DNA of 33,323 nucleotides from contig JAAYVH010000020.1 of NCBI GenBank assembly GCA_012517255.1, positions 1 to 33,323 of the forward strand. The letters run 5' to 3'. The notes below the pieces were generated by a model. That model did not search any database. It had not been told where the DNA came from and saw only the letters and a list, made by a program, of their open reading frames with translations. The translations under genes were made by a program, and so were the position numbers. Of the stretch, positions 7,455 to 15,009 are shown piece after piece. The stretch is from Chthonomonadales bacterium. GTDB taxonomy: Bacteria; Armatimonadota; Chthonomonadetes; Chthonomonadales; CAJBBX01. The number at the start of each line of letters is the position of its first letter. Within the stretch, counting starts at the first letter, position 1.

Positions 7455-8960
7455 TTAGCCGCCAAGCCGCCTCTTCAGCGCATCCTTAGCGACCTGAAGA
7501 GCGTGTGCATGCGTCGAACGCCGGTAGTGCTCATCTAGAGGATAGCACCCCGAGACTATTCCTGCGCGCGGAGCCGTGGTGCAATCGCTGAAAGTCCGAC
7601 AGATCCGCTTCCGGTCCAGTGGATGTCCCGCCAGGCAGTCAGCGATGATGTCGGGATAGCTCAGCGCCATCCTGCCGATCCCCACGATGTCCGTCCAACC
7701 GCTCCTGACAGCGCCTTGAGCGACGTTGGGAAGGTACTCCTGCAGATAGGTATAGCCTGTGCCGACCAGAACGAACTCCGGGTACACCTCCTTGATGTAC
7801 CGCGCTGCATGCAGCAACCGCGCCACGCCAACCAGCGGGTCTTCGGGCGGCTGGTACCCATCCGACGGAGGATAGAGCGCTGGCCGCTGGATGTGATGGC
7901 TATAGTAGGGACTCCCTGCGGTCACGTTGACGAGTGTCAAACCAAGTTCCTGCAGAATGGCGAACACGGCAAGCGGCTCGGATAGATCTATCTCGGTCGG
8001 CTGCTCGGGATCGACTCCAAACCCGTAGAGATACGGAACCGCGTCGCAGTAGTCCGACGGGACGCCCGGCCCCAGCTTGCCCGGCGTAGACCGAGACGGG
8101 TCGGGCTCATAGGGCACAATGTCGAAGACGCTGACCCGTACAGCGATACCGAGACCCGGCGCCGATGAGCGCACCGCTTCGACAAGCTCCCTCAAGAAGC
8201 GGGTCCGGTTCTCCAGCGAGCCTCCATAGGGACCGGGACGAGTGTGGGCGCTCAGCAGCTCATGGCCGAGGTAGCCATGGCAGTGCTTCAGATCCACGAA
8301 GTCAAAGCCGCATTGCTGGGCGAGTTTGGCTGCCTCAGCATAGCAGTCGATGAGGCGACGGATTTCGCCATCCGTTATCGTAGGATAGTCGGGACCTATG
8401 TTGACCCGGCGATCGAGAATCGGGTGATGATAGGCGATTACAGGCTCTGGTCTATCCCGGTCATTCGGGCGGCTGAAGCGTCCGGAGTGGGTGAGCTGCA
8501 GGCCGATCAACGGAGATTGGGCTCGCGATGGGACCCCGTCTGGCGGTCGGTAGCTTTCGGAGGCCGATCGGACGAGTTCTTCGCGCAACTGCGCTATAGC
8601 CGCTGATGTCTCGCTCGTTAGCATCAACTGCCGGGGATTTGCCCGCCCGTCGTGGCGAACGGCCACGGCCTCGCATCCCCAGATCAGCCCCGCGCCGGAG
8701 GCGCCGAAACGCCGCCACCTCCTTGCCGTGAGCTCGGATGGACGGCCATCCGGAGTCCCGTCCCACCCCTCCATGGGCTGAATGCAGAACCGATTGGACA
8801 CCGTCCGTCCAAGAATCTGGATGGGCTGCGCCAGCGGGGCACAAGTGCCGACCTCCACCGGATCCTCGCAGGGGATGTCTATCGCAAGACGCTCCAAAGC
8901 CCCACGAAACTCCTCGACGCTCCGGAGGGTGGGCACTTTCACGAACTCGACGCTGCTCAT
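7455..8960 (-). CDS. Old-yellow-enzyme-type NADH:flavin oxidoreductase
   Basis: FMN-dependent TIM-barrel oxidoreductase, 501 residues, longer than simple OYEs (about 340-370) but without the second FAD/NAD domain of 2,4-dienoyl-CoA reductases. Family blocks are NRFCIQPMEGWDG near residue 57, LIGLQLTHSGRFSRP, the substrate/flavin motif HCHGYLGHELLSAHTRPG (227-244) followed by YGGSLENRTRF, and DIVGIGRMALSYPD. Near the C-terminus, Cys454, Cys460 and Cys472 resemble a 4Fe-4S motif but lack the normal C-x2-C-x3-C spacing. The start overlaps the SUMF1-domain gene as ATGA. The substrate is unknown; reduction of an alpha,beta-unsaturated carbonyl would fit the family. Confidence 0.85.
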   Translation of the reverse strand: MSSVEFVKVPTLRSVEEFRGALERLAIDIPCEDPVEVGTCAPLAQPIQILGRTVSNRFCIQPMEGWDGTPDGRPSELTARRWRRFGASGAGLIWGCEAVAVRHDGRANPRQLMLTSETSAAIAQLREELVRSASESYRPPDGVPSRAQSPLIGLQLTHSGRFSRPNDRDRPEPVIAYHHPILDRRVNIGPDYPTITDGEIRRLIDCYAEAAKLAQQCGFDFVDLKHCHGYLGHELLSAHTRPGPYGGSLENRTRFLRELVEAVRSSAPGLGIAVRVSVFDIVPYEPDPSRSTPGKLGPGVPSDYCDAVPYLYGFGVDPEQPTEIDLSEPLAVFAILQELGLTLVNVTAGSPYYSHHIQRPALYPPSDGYQPPEDPLVGVARLLHAARYIKEVYPEFVLVGTGYTYLQEYLPNVAQGAVRSGWTDIVGIGRMALSYPDIIADCLAGHPLDRKRICRTFSDCTTAPRAGIVSGCYPLDEHYRRSTHAHALQVAKDALKRRLGG

Positions 8961-9859
8961 CTCGTTTCAGCATCCTTCCTGACGACGCAGCGGAAGCCGA
9001 GATTGTGATCTCGCTCCGTCGCCTCCTTCCTGTGACGTCGGGCCGCATGCAGGAAGTCGGCGCCGTAGTTGGACCATGATCCGCCGCGGACTGACCGGAA
9101 GCGTGCCTGCTGGGCGTTCGCCGAAGAGCGGTTCTGTGGGTCGGCAGAGTCGGCACACCACTCCCACACATTCCCTGCCATGTCGAGCACGCCGTATGGC
9201 GAAGCCCCCTTGGGAAACGCGCCGACGGGTGCCGTCTCAGCATAGCCGTCGTCATAGGCGTCCAGAACGACCCATGTCCGGTACTTCCGCTTCGTCGTGA
9301 CATCGGCGAAGTTGCCCACACCCTGAGGAGGCGGCCATGTGTTGCCCCAGGCAAAGAAGCGCCCGTCGGCGCCTCGTGCGGCCTTTTCCCATTCCTCTTC
9401 CGTCGGCAGGTCCGCTCCGGCCCAGCGCGCGTAGGCCATCGCATCGCTCCACGCCACGTTGACCATCGGGTGATCGTCCTTCCACCCCCAGTTCGGAGGC
9501 TCGGGCATCTTTCGCCCGGTCTCTGAACAGAAACGTCGGTACTGGGCCACCGTCACCTCGGTCTTGTAGATCCAGTAGCCGTTGAGCGACACAGTCCGAC
9601 GGGGACGTTCGTTGGCCAGGAGACCAGGCTGCGATCGCGGGTCGGCGCGAGTGATGGCGGCGATGTCGGCATCGCTGGATCCCATGATGAAAGGGCCCTC
9701 GGGAACGAAGACCATCCGGGCGCCATCTCGATCGTTCGTACGCGGCTGTTCCAGACTCTGCGTCGCACCCGACTGCAGGAGTGCGCCTCCAAGCAGCACA
9801 AGCCACGGCAACAGCCCGCAGCAGCAGAGCGCTCTGCGATCCGACCACGAGAATCTCAT
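8957..9859 (-). CDS. SUMF1/formylglycine-generating-enzyme-domain protein, exported
   Basis: Protein of 300 residues. An N-terminal hydrophobic segment (residues about 13-35) is a signal peptide or membrane anchor, followed by a full SUMF1 domain: MVFVPEGPFIMGSSDAD, TEVTVAQYRRFCSETG, HPMVNVAWSDAMAYARWAG, LPTEEEWEKAARG, GNVWEWCADS and RGGSWSNYG through NLGFRCV. The two copper-binding cysteines of real formylglycine-generating enzymes, a few residues after RGGS, are absent (Asn and Phe there), and no sulfatase is nearby. It is therefore probably not a sulfatase activator but one of the many SUMF1-fold proteins of other or unknown role. The start at 9859 is preceded by AAAGG; an upstream extension to 9961 does not look like protein. 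Confidence 0.85.
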   Translation of the reverse strand: MRFSWSDRRALCCCGLLPWLVLLGGALLQSGATQSLEQPRTNDRDGARMVFVPEGPFIMGSSDADIAAITRADPRSQPGLLANERPRRTVSLNGYWIYKTEVTVAQYRRFCSETGRKMPEPPNWGWKDDHPMVNVAWSDAMAYARWAGADLPTEEEWEKAARGADGRFFAWGNTWPPPQGVGNFADVTTKRKYRTWVVLDAYDDGYAETAPVGAFPKGASPYGVLDMAGNVWEWCADSADPQNRSSANAQQARFRSVRGGSWSNYGADFLHAARRHRKEATERDHNLGFRCVVRKDAETR

Positions 9860-9915
9860 GGCGTAACCTTTCACAACGGAGTCGTAGCCAGTGTTTCCAC
9901 AGAGACTGTGCTCAG

Positions 9916-9951
9916 TCCTGCCCGCCACCGTCCCCGCCGGCGCGGGCAGGA
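9916..9951. repeat. 10-bp inverted repeat in divergent intergenic region
   Basis: TCCTGCCCGC at 9916-9925 pairs perfectly with GCGGGCAGGA at 9942-9951 across a 16-base spacer. It lies between the divergent genes starting at 9859 and 10034, so it could be an operator or a 5' leader hairpin. No T-run follows it. Confidence 0.35.
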
Positions 9952-9989
9952 AGGACCGCACCGAACGTCGTATCGTTCCGGACAGACGC

Positions 9990-10017
9990 GAGGCCCTCGT
10001 CTTGGCTGAAGGGCCTC
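9990..10017 (+). repeat. 8-bp hairpin just upstream of the 10034 ribosome-binding site
   Basis: GAGGCCCT (9990-9997) and AGGGCCTC (10010-10017) form a perfect 8-bp stem with a 12-base loop. The Shine-Dalgarno AAAGGAG begins three bases after the stem and the ATG is at 10034. A structure abutting the ribosome-binding site could influence translation or be a transcription factor site; the function is inferred. Confidence 0.35.
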
Positions 10018-10033
10018 AGCAAAGGAGAGTGAC

Positions 10034-11050
10034 ATGGCGAGAAAGTACCGCGTGGGTGTCGCGATGATGGTCCATGACCATGTGTGGGGGGAGCTGCAAC
10101 ACTGGAGTGCGCTGTCCAACGTCGAGATAGTCGCGGCGGGAGACCCCAACTCGGATCTCCGAGACCGGATACGCGCGGAGTACAACGTTCCGCGGCTGTA
10201 CGAGTCCTGGCAGGAGATGATCGAGAAGGAGGATCTCGACATCGTTCAAGCCGCAGCCGAGAACAGCGCGGGCGCAGAGATCGTAGAGGCCTGCGCGGCC
10301 AAAGGCATCCACGTGATCAGCGAGAAGCCGATGAGCGCGACCCTGGAACAGGCCAACCGTATGGTGGCTGCTGCCGCGAAGGCTGGGACCCTTCTGATGG
10401 TGAACTGGCCCACCGCCTGGGCTGCGAGCATTCAGGAGATGGAGCGGCGCATTCTGGCGGGAGAGATCGGGCAACTCTTCTTCTTCAAGCAGCGGAGCGC
10501 TCACAACGGCCCCATGGAGATCGGATGCTCGCGCCACTTCTGGTCGTGGCTGTATGACGAGGAGAAGAACGGAGCCGGCGCGCTGATGGATTACTGCTGC
10601 TATTCGGCCAACATGTGTGCGCGGTTCCTGGGCCTGCCTTCGGAGGTCACCGGATTCCGAGGTACGTTCGTCAAGGACTACCCGGTGCCGGACGACAACG
10701 CGATCATCGTCATGAAGTACCCCCATGCGTTCGGTGTCGCCGAGGCGTGCTGGACGCAGACCGTCGGATATGCCACTCCGAACCCCGTTGCCTACGGAAC
10801 GGGCGGGAGCATCGCCGTCGCCGGCAACAAGGTGCTCATCCAACAAGACGGCAAGCAGTTCACCATTGAGGCGCCTCCGACCGTGCCGCCTCGCACGAGC
10901 GGCCCCGAATACCTCCTCCACTGCCTGACAACCGGCGAGCAGCCCGAAGGGTTCTGTTCTATGAGCGTGAGCAGAGACGCCCAGGAGATACTCGAAGCCG
11001 GCAAGCGCGCTGCCGACACGGGCGTCACCATGCGGCTTCCGCTCGCGTAG
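10034..11050 (+). CDS. Gfo/Idh/MocA-family oxidoreductase (GFOR-like)
   Basis: NAD(P)-dependent sugar or polyol oxidoreductase-like protein of 338 residues. The catalytic lysine motif HVISEKPMSATLEQ is present. The active-site helix reads GAGALMDYCCYSANM, with Asp and then Tyr where most members have His-x2-Asp; that is the pattern of glucose-fructose oxidoreductase and dihydrodiol dehydrogenase. The N-terminal nucleotide loop, normally G-x-G-x-x-G, is replaced by VGVAMMVHDHVWGEL, so cofactor binding may be unusual. A strong AAAGGAG precedes the ATG. It is a single-gene unit, divergent from the catabolic operon and convergent with uspA. The substrate is unknown. Confidence 0.88.
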   Translation: MARKYRVGVAMMVHDHVWGELQHWSALSNVEIVAAGDPNSDLRDRIRAEYNVPRLYESWQEMIEKEDLDIVQAAAENSAGAEIVEACAAKGIHVISEKPMSATLEQANRMVAAAAKAGTLLMVNWPTAWAASIQEMERRILAGEIGQLFFFKQRSAHNGPMEIGCSRHFWSWLYDEEKNGAGALMDYCCYSANMCARFLGLPSEVTGFRGTFVKDYPVPDDNAIIVMKYPHAFGVAEACWTQTVGYATPNPVAYGTGGSIAVAGNKVLIQQDGKQFTIEAPPTVPPRTSGPEYLLHCLTTGEQPEGFCSMSVSRDAQEILEAGKRAADTGVTMRLPLA

Positions 11051-11065
11051 AGCGGCTCCCTGGCG

Positions 11066-11506
11066 CTACTTCACGATCAAGACGGGGCAATGTGCGTGGT
11101 GGGACACTTTATCGGACACGCTGCCGAGCAAGAATGACTTGATCGGGGTCATTCCACGACTGCCGAGGACGATGAGATCATAGCCGTCGTCCTCGGCTAT
11201 CCGCGTGATGACCTCGGCAGGATGGCCGACCTCCGTCAGGGTATCGTAGGCGACGCCAGCCTCTTCCAGAATGCGTCCCGTGCGACGGGCGACGCTGTCT
11301 TGAACCTGTTCCATGTAGTCGTTAACGGCGCCCGGATCTATGTCCATGCCCGGCGCGCCTGGGGCGGTCATTTGCAGGAGCGGCGCCGAGAACACATGCA
11401 GGACGGTGACCGAAGCTCCCATGGATTTGGCGATTGCGGCGGCAGCCTGGGCTGCACGGAGCGCATAGTCCGAGCCGTCAGAGGCGAGCAGCAGCTTGGT
11501 GAACAT
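11066..11506 (-). CDS. Universal stress protein, UspA family
   Basis: Single-domain cytosolic Usp of 146 residues. It begins MFTKLLLASDGSDYALRAA with the conserved Asp of the nucleotide pocket, and the ATP-binding loop G-x2-G-x9-G-S is intact in GSRGMTPIKSFLLGSVS, so it probably belongs to the ATP-binding subclass. The end HHAHCPVLIVK is typical. GGGAGGAG lies just before the start. It is the last gene of the long secDF-to-uspA run, 36 bases after the TPR gene, and ends 15 bases from the convergent oxidoreductase gene. Confidence 0.93.
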   Translation of the reverse strand: MFTKLLLASDGSDYALRAAQAAAAIAKSMGASVTVLHVFSAPLLQMTAPGAPGMDIDPGAVNDYMEQVQDSVARRTGRILEEAGVAYDTLTEVGHPAEVITRIAEDDGYDLIVLGSRGMTPIKSFLLGSVSDKVSHHAHCPVLIVK

Positions 11507-11542
11507 GGACTCCTCCCTTGGATAGCGGACCGCGTGACAAGG

Positions 11543-12172
11543 TCATCGGTCGGGCGGCGGCATCAGACGCCGCACTTGAGCCACAAACGCAGCATCGTAG
11601 TCATCAAGCGAACCTGCGCTGCGGTAGTGTTGGAGCGCCACGCGATCTGCCCCGATTCTCACGTAAGCATCGGCTATCAAGCAGTGATAGGCAGGATTGT
11701 CGGGCGCGATCCGGAGCGCGGACTGGAAGGCCTTGACCGCGTTCTGAGGCTGGCCGGTCTGGAAATACAGGCTTCCCAGGCGAGCGTGGTAGTAGGCGTC
11801 GTCCGGCGCCAGTTCTGTTGCGCGTCGCAGAGCTCCGACTGCCTCTGCAATGCGTCCGGCCTGAACGTAGACGTGCCCGAGTTTGTAGTGATAGTAGTGG
11901 TTGTCGGGGTCGAGCGCACATGCGGTCTCGAGTTGCGCCGCTGCATGCTCGGTCGTACCCGACTCCGCCAGCGCCTCCGCATACCGGCATCGGTAGTAGG
12001 CATCATCGGGTGCCAGCTCCACTGCCTTGCCGTACTCCTCGACTGCAGCGCGCAGGTGGCCGGACTTGCGGAGTCCCTCGGCGGCTCCGAAGTAGCCCGG
12101 AGCTCGTCTGCGCGTTGCCGGCGCGGCAGGGCGGCGACGATTGTTCTGTTGTGTAAACGTCGTGTATGCCAT
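11543..12172 (-). CDS. Tetratricopeptide-repeat protein
   Basis: Protein of 209 residues made almost entirely of about five TPR units of 34 residues (roughly 26-57, 58-91, 92-125, 126-159, 160-190). The repeat ends are recognisable as ELAPDDAYY, ALDPDNHYY, ELAPDDAYY and RIAPDNPAY. There is no signal peptide or membrane segment; the first 25 residues are basic and low in complexity. TPR stacks bind partner proteins, and the partner here is unknown. It lies between dtd (20 bases) and uspA (36 bases) and is probably cotranscribed with them. Confidence 0.88.
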   Translation of the reverse strand: MAYTTFTQQNNRRRPAAPATRRRAPGYFGAAEGLRKSGHLRAAVEEYGKAVELAPDDAYYRCRYAEALAESGTTEHAAAQLETACALDPDNHYYHYKLGHVYVQAGRIAEAVGALRRATELAPDDAYYHARLGSLYFQTGQPQNAVKAFQSALRIAPDNPAYHCLIADAYVRIGADRVALQHYRSAGSLDDYDAAFVAQVRRLMPPPDR

Positions 12173-12192
12173 CGCAGTGCGGAGTCGGTTGC

Positions 12193-12642
12193 CTAGAACA
12201 GCTTGCGGCTATCGAGCAAGATCGTCACCGGCCCGTCATTCACTAGCTCGACCAGCATGTGTGCGCCGAACTCACCTCTATATACGGGCACGCCGCGCCC
12301 CTGTATCTCACTGCACACACGTTCGTAGAGCGGGATCGCGTGATCGGGCGGTGCGGCCTCCGTGAAGCTTGGACGCTTGCCGCGGCGCACATCGCCGTAC
12401 AGCGTGAACTGCGAGATCACGACGACGCTTCCGCCTGCATCGGCGACCGATAGGTTCATCTTACCATCAGGGTCCGGGAAGATGCGGAGACCCGTTATCT
12501 TCTCCGCAATGTACTCGACGTCACCAACGGTATCGCCCGCATGCACGGCAACCAGCGCAACCAGTCCGCAACCGATTGAGGCGATGCACTCGTTGTCCAC
12601 GGTGACGGATGCGCGCGAAACCCGCTGGATCACAACACGCAT
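12193..12642 (-). CDS. dtd: D-aminoacyl-tRNA deacylase
   Basis: Cytosolic proofreading enzyme that hydrolyses D-aminoacyl-tRNA (and Gly-tRNA-Ala), recycling tRNA. The length of 149 residues is normal. The start [16 protein letters not shown], the catalytic-region motif SQFTLYGD with [12 protein letters not shown], and the Gly-cisPro motif in [11 protein letters not shown] are all intact. It follows rel after 27 bases; rel-dtd adjacency is widely conserved in Gram-positive and related phyla. Confidence 0.96.
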   Translation of the reverse strand: MRVVIQRVSRASVTVDNECIASIGCGLVALVAVHAGDTVGDVEYIAEKITGLRIFPDPDGKMNLSVADAGGSVVVISQFTLYGDVRRGKRPSFTEAAPPDHAIPLYERVCSEIQGRGVPVYRGEFGAHMLVELVNDGPVTILLDSRKLF

Positions 12643-12669
12643 GGTCAGTAAGCCGCGTCAGAGCGGCGT

Positions 12670-15009
12670 TCAGTGATGGGCGCCACCCATGGTCCTTTCG
12701 ATCGAGATGATATCCGGCATGCGCTGGAGGCCGGCTTCGATCCGGGCAATCTGCTCCAGATCACGGATCTCCGCACAGAGATCAATGGTGGCAGTGTTGT
12801 CACGATGACTCCGCGTATTGACCTTGGTGATCATGATTCCTGCCTCGGCGAACGCATCGCCGATATCGCCGATGAGTCCCTTGCGGTCGGCGGCGCGTAT
12901 GCGAAGCGGAACGCTGAAGACCTGCCCAGGGTTGCCCGAGTAGTCCACAGGCATCACGCGATCCGGCTCGGTCTCCATGAGATGCTGCGCGTTGGGGCAT
13001 TCCCGACGATGCAGAGCCAGACCCGCGTTGCGCGTCACGTAGCCAACAACGTGGTCCTCGGGGATCGGCATGCAGCATCGTGAGCGCCGGAAGGACACGT
13101 TGTCGAGGCCGCCGACCGTGACCCTCAGATGCCTGTCGTCGCTTCGGCCCCTCCGCTCCAGCATCGTGTCGCGATCGGGAAGCTCGCGGTCAGGGGCCAG
13201 GCGCTTCAGGACGGTGACGACGCTCAAGCTTCCGTAGCCCAGCGCTGCATACAGGTCGACTTCATTCCGGAGGTTCAACGTCTGTGCGATGGCGGCAAGA
13301 GCCTCATCGCGCAGCGCTGAGCGCTCGATGCCGACCCTTTCGGCCTCGCGCTGCAGGATGGCGCGGCCACGCTCGATGTTCTCGTCGAGCATGACGCGCC
13401 TGAAGTAGGCTTTGATCTTCGACCGCGCATGAGCCGTCCTGGCCAGCGTCAGCCAGTCGCGCCCGGGGGTGCTGTTAGCCCGCGTGACTACCTCGACGAT
13501 GTCCCCGTTCCGGAGCGTGTGAGCAAGCGGCACGTACTTGCCGTTCACTCGGGCGCCGATAGCACGGTTGCCGACATCCGAGTGTATGCGGTAAGCGAAG
13601 TCAATGATGGTTGCGCCGGCGGGCAGATCCATGACGTCGCCCTTGGGCGTGAATACGAATACCTGGTCGCTGAAAAGGTTCTGGGCCACCTGCCGCAGGA
13701 ACGTGCCGGAGTCCGGTGCATCCAGCGGCCACTCGAACAACTGGCGCCGGAGCCACGACATGCGCCGATCAAAGACCTCTTGGGCTTTGGCCCCTTCGCC
13801 GTGCTCCTTGTAGGCCCAATGCGCAGCGACGCCGAACTCGGCGGTCCGGTGCATATCCCACGTGCGAATCTGCACCTCGACAGGCTTGTTATGTGGACCG
13901 ATGACCTTCACATGGATGGACTGATAGAGATTGGTCTTGGCTTTGGCAATGTAGTCGGAGTACATCGTTGGGATCGGGGGCCATATGCTGCTGACGATGC
14001 CGAGGGCCTGATAGCACTGTTGGCGCGTGTGCACGATCACGCGCAGCGCGACTAGATCGTAGATGTCATCGAAGTCCAGGGCCTGCTGCTGCATCTTCAC
14101 CCAGATGCTGTAGAGGTGCTTGGGCCGACCAGTGACATGCGCGTCCGGCAGCCCCTCGCGAGCCAGCGTGTCGCTCAGAATGCGTACGGCTTCGTCAACC
14201 TCAGACTGGCGTTCTGCCCGCGTCTGGGCCACCATGGCGGCGACTCGTTCGTACTCCTTGGGATAGGCATAGGCGAAAGCAAGGTCCTCGAGCTCCCACT
14301 TCATCTGCCAGATCCCAACGCGGTGCGCCAGGGGCGCAAACACCTGTTCCGTTTCGAGGGCGGTCCTGAGCTGATGGTCGGCGGGCATGGCCCAGAGCGT
14401 ACGCATGTTGTGCAATCGGTCTGCAAGCTTGATGATGACCACGCGCAGGTCCCGAGCCATCGCCATCAGCAGCCGCCTCAGATTGGCAGCTCTCTTTGCC
14501 ACCGACCGACGCCTTGCCGCCCGCGTTGCCGCAGCGCCGTCGTCCGGGGATGGAGCGGGTGCGGCGCGCTCCGGTTCTCCACTGCCGCCCGCCTCGCTGA
14601 CTGGCGGCGACTGACCCGGTATGGGCTCATCCGAGAACACGTCGCGGCCAATCGACTTCAGGCTCGTTACGCCGTCGACCAGGCCCGCCACTTCGGCTCC
14701 AAACCGCAGTTCGATGTCCTCGAGCTTGACGCCGCAATCCTCCACCGTGTCGTGGAGGAGCGCCGCCATGATCGTGGCCTCGTCCATCTGAAGCTCGGCC
14801 AGAATCTGGGCCACAGCAAGCGGGTGCGTGATGAACGGGTCGCCGGTCTTTCGGAGCTGTCCGTCATGCTTCTGATCGGCGAACTGAAACGCCGCGCGCA
14901 CCCGATCGAGGCTCACGTCCGGGCGATGCTCGGCGACGCTGCGCAGCAGCGTCTCCAGCCTCTGTTCAATCACGGCTCTTGTGGCCGGCGGCTCACGTGG
15001 CGGCAACAT
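12670..15009 (-). CDS. rel: Bifunctional (p)ppGpp synthetase/hydrolase, RelA/SpoT family
   Basis: Stringent-response enzyme of 779 residues that makes and probably degrades (p)ppGpp. The order is the HD hydrolase domain (His63, LLHDTVED at 85-91, ADRLHNMRTL), synthetase (GRPKHLYSIWVKM near 294-306, then FDDIYDLVALR), TGS domain (VFVFTPKGDVMDLPAGAT), a Cys-containing zinc-finger-like region (RSRCCMPIPEDHVVGYV) and a C-terminal ACT domain. Intact HD motifs argue for hydrolase activity. An insertion of about 50 residues rich in Pro, Ala, Ser and Glu (about 121-175) interrupts the HD domain. The start ATG at 15009 has AGGA upstream and overlaps the recJ end by 17 bases. Confidence 0.95.
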   Translation of the reverse strand: MLPPREPPATRAVIEQRLETLLRSVAEHRPDVSLDRVRAAFQFADQKHDGQLRKTGDPFITHPLAVAQILAELQMDEATIMAALLHDTVEDCGVKLEDIELRFGAEVAGLVDGVTSLKSIGRDVFSDEPIPGQSPPVSEAGGSGEPERAAPAPSPDDGAAATRAARRRSVAKRAANLRRLLMAMARDLRVVIIKLADRLHNMRTLWAMPADHQLRTALETEQVFAPLAHRVGIWQMKWELEDLAFAYAYPKEYERVAAMVAQTRAERQSEVDEAVRILSDTLAREGLPDAHVTGRPKHLYSIWVKMQQQALDFDDIYDLVALRVIVHTRQQCYQALGIVSSIWPPIPTMYSDYIAKAKTNLYQSIHVKVIGPHNKPVEVQIRTWDMHRTAEFGVAAHWAYKEHGEGAKAQEVFDRRMSWLRRQLFEWPLDAPDSGTFLRQVAQNLFSDQVFVFTPKGDVMDLPAGATIIDFAYRIHSDVGNRAIGARVNGKYVPLAHTLRNGDIVEVVTRANSTPGRDWLTLARTAHARSKIKAYFRRVMLDENIERGRAILQREAERVGIERSALRDEALAAIAQTLNLRNEVDLYAALGYGSLSVVTVLKRLAPDRELPDRDTMLERRGRSDDRHLRVTVGGLDNVSFRRSRCCMPIPEDHVVGYVTRNAGLALHRRECPNAQHLMETEPDRVMPVDYSGNPGQVFSVPLRIRAADRKGLIGDIGDAFAEAGIMITKVNTRSHRDNTATIDLCAEIRDLEQIARIEAGLQRMPDIISIERTMGGAHH

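Noticed and set aside
8957-9859. Sulfatase-activating formylglycine-generating enzyme
   Set aside because: The two essential cysteines are missing and there is no sulfatase in the window, so only the SUMF1 domain is claimed.
11222-12196. 324-codon plus-strand frame across uspA and the TPR gene
   Set aside because: It spans two clear minus-strand genes and their gap and has no domain signal.
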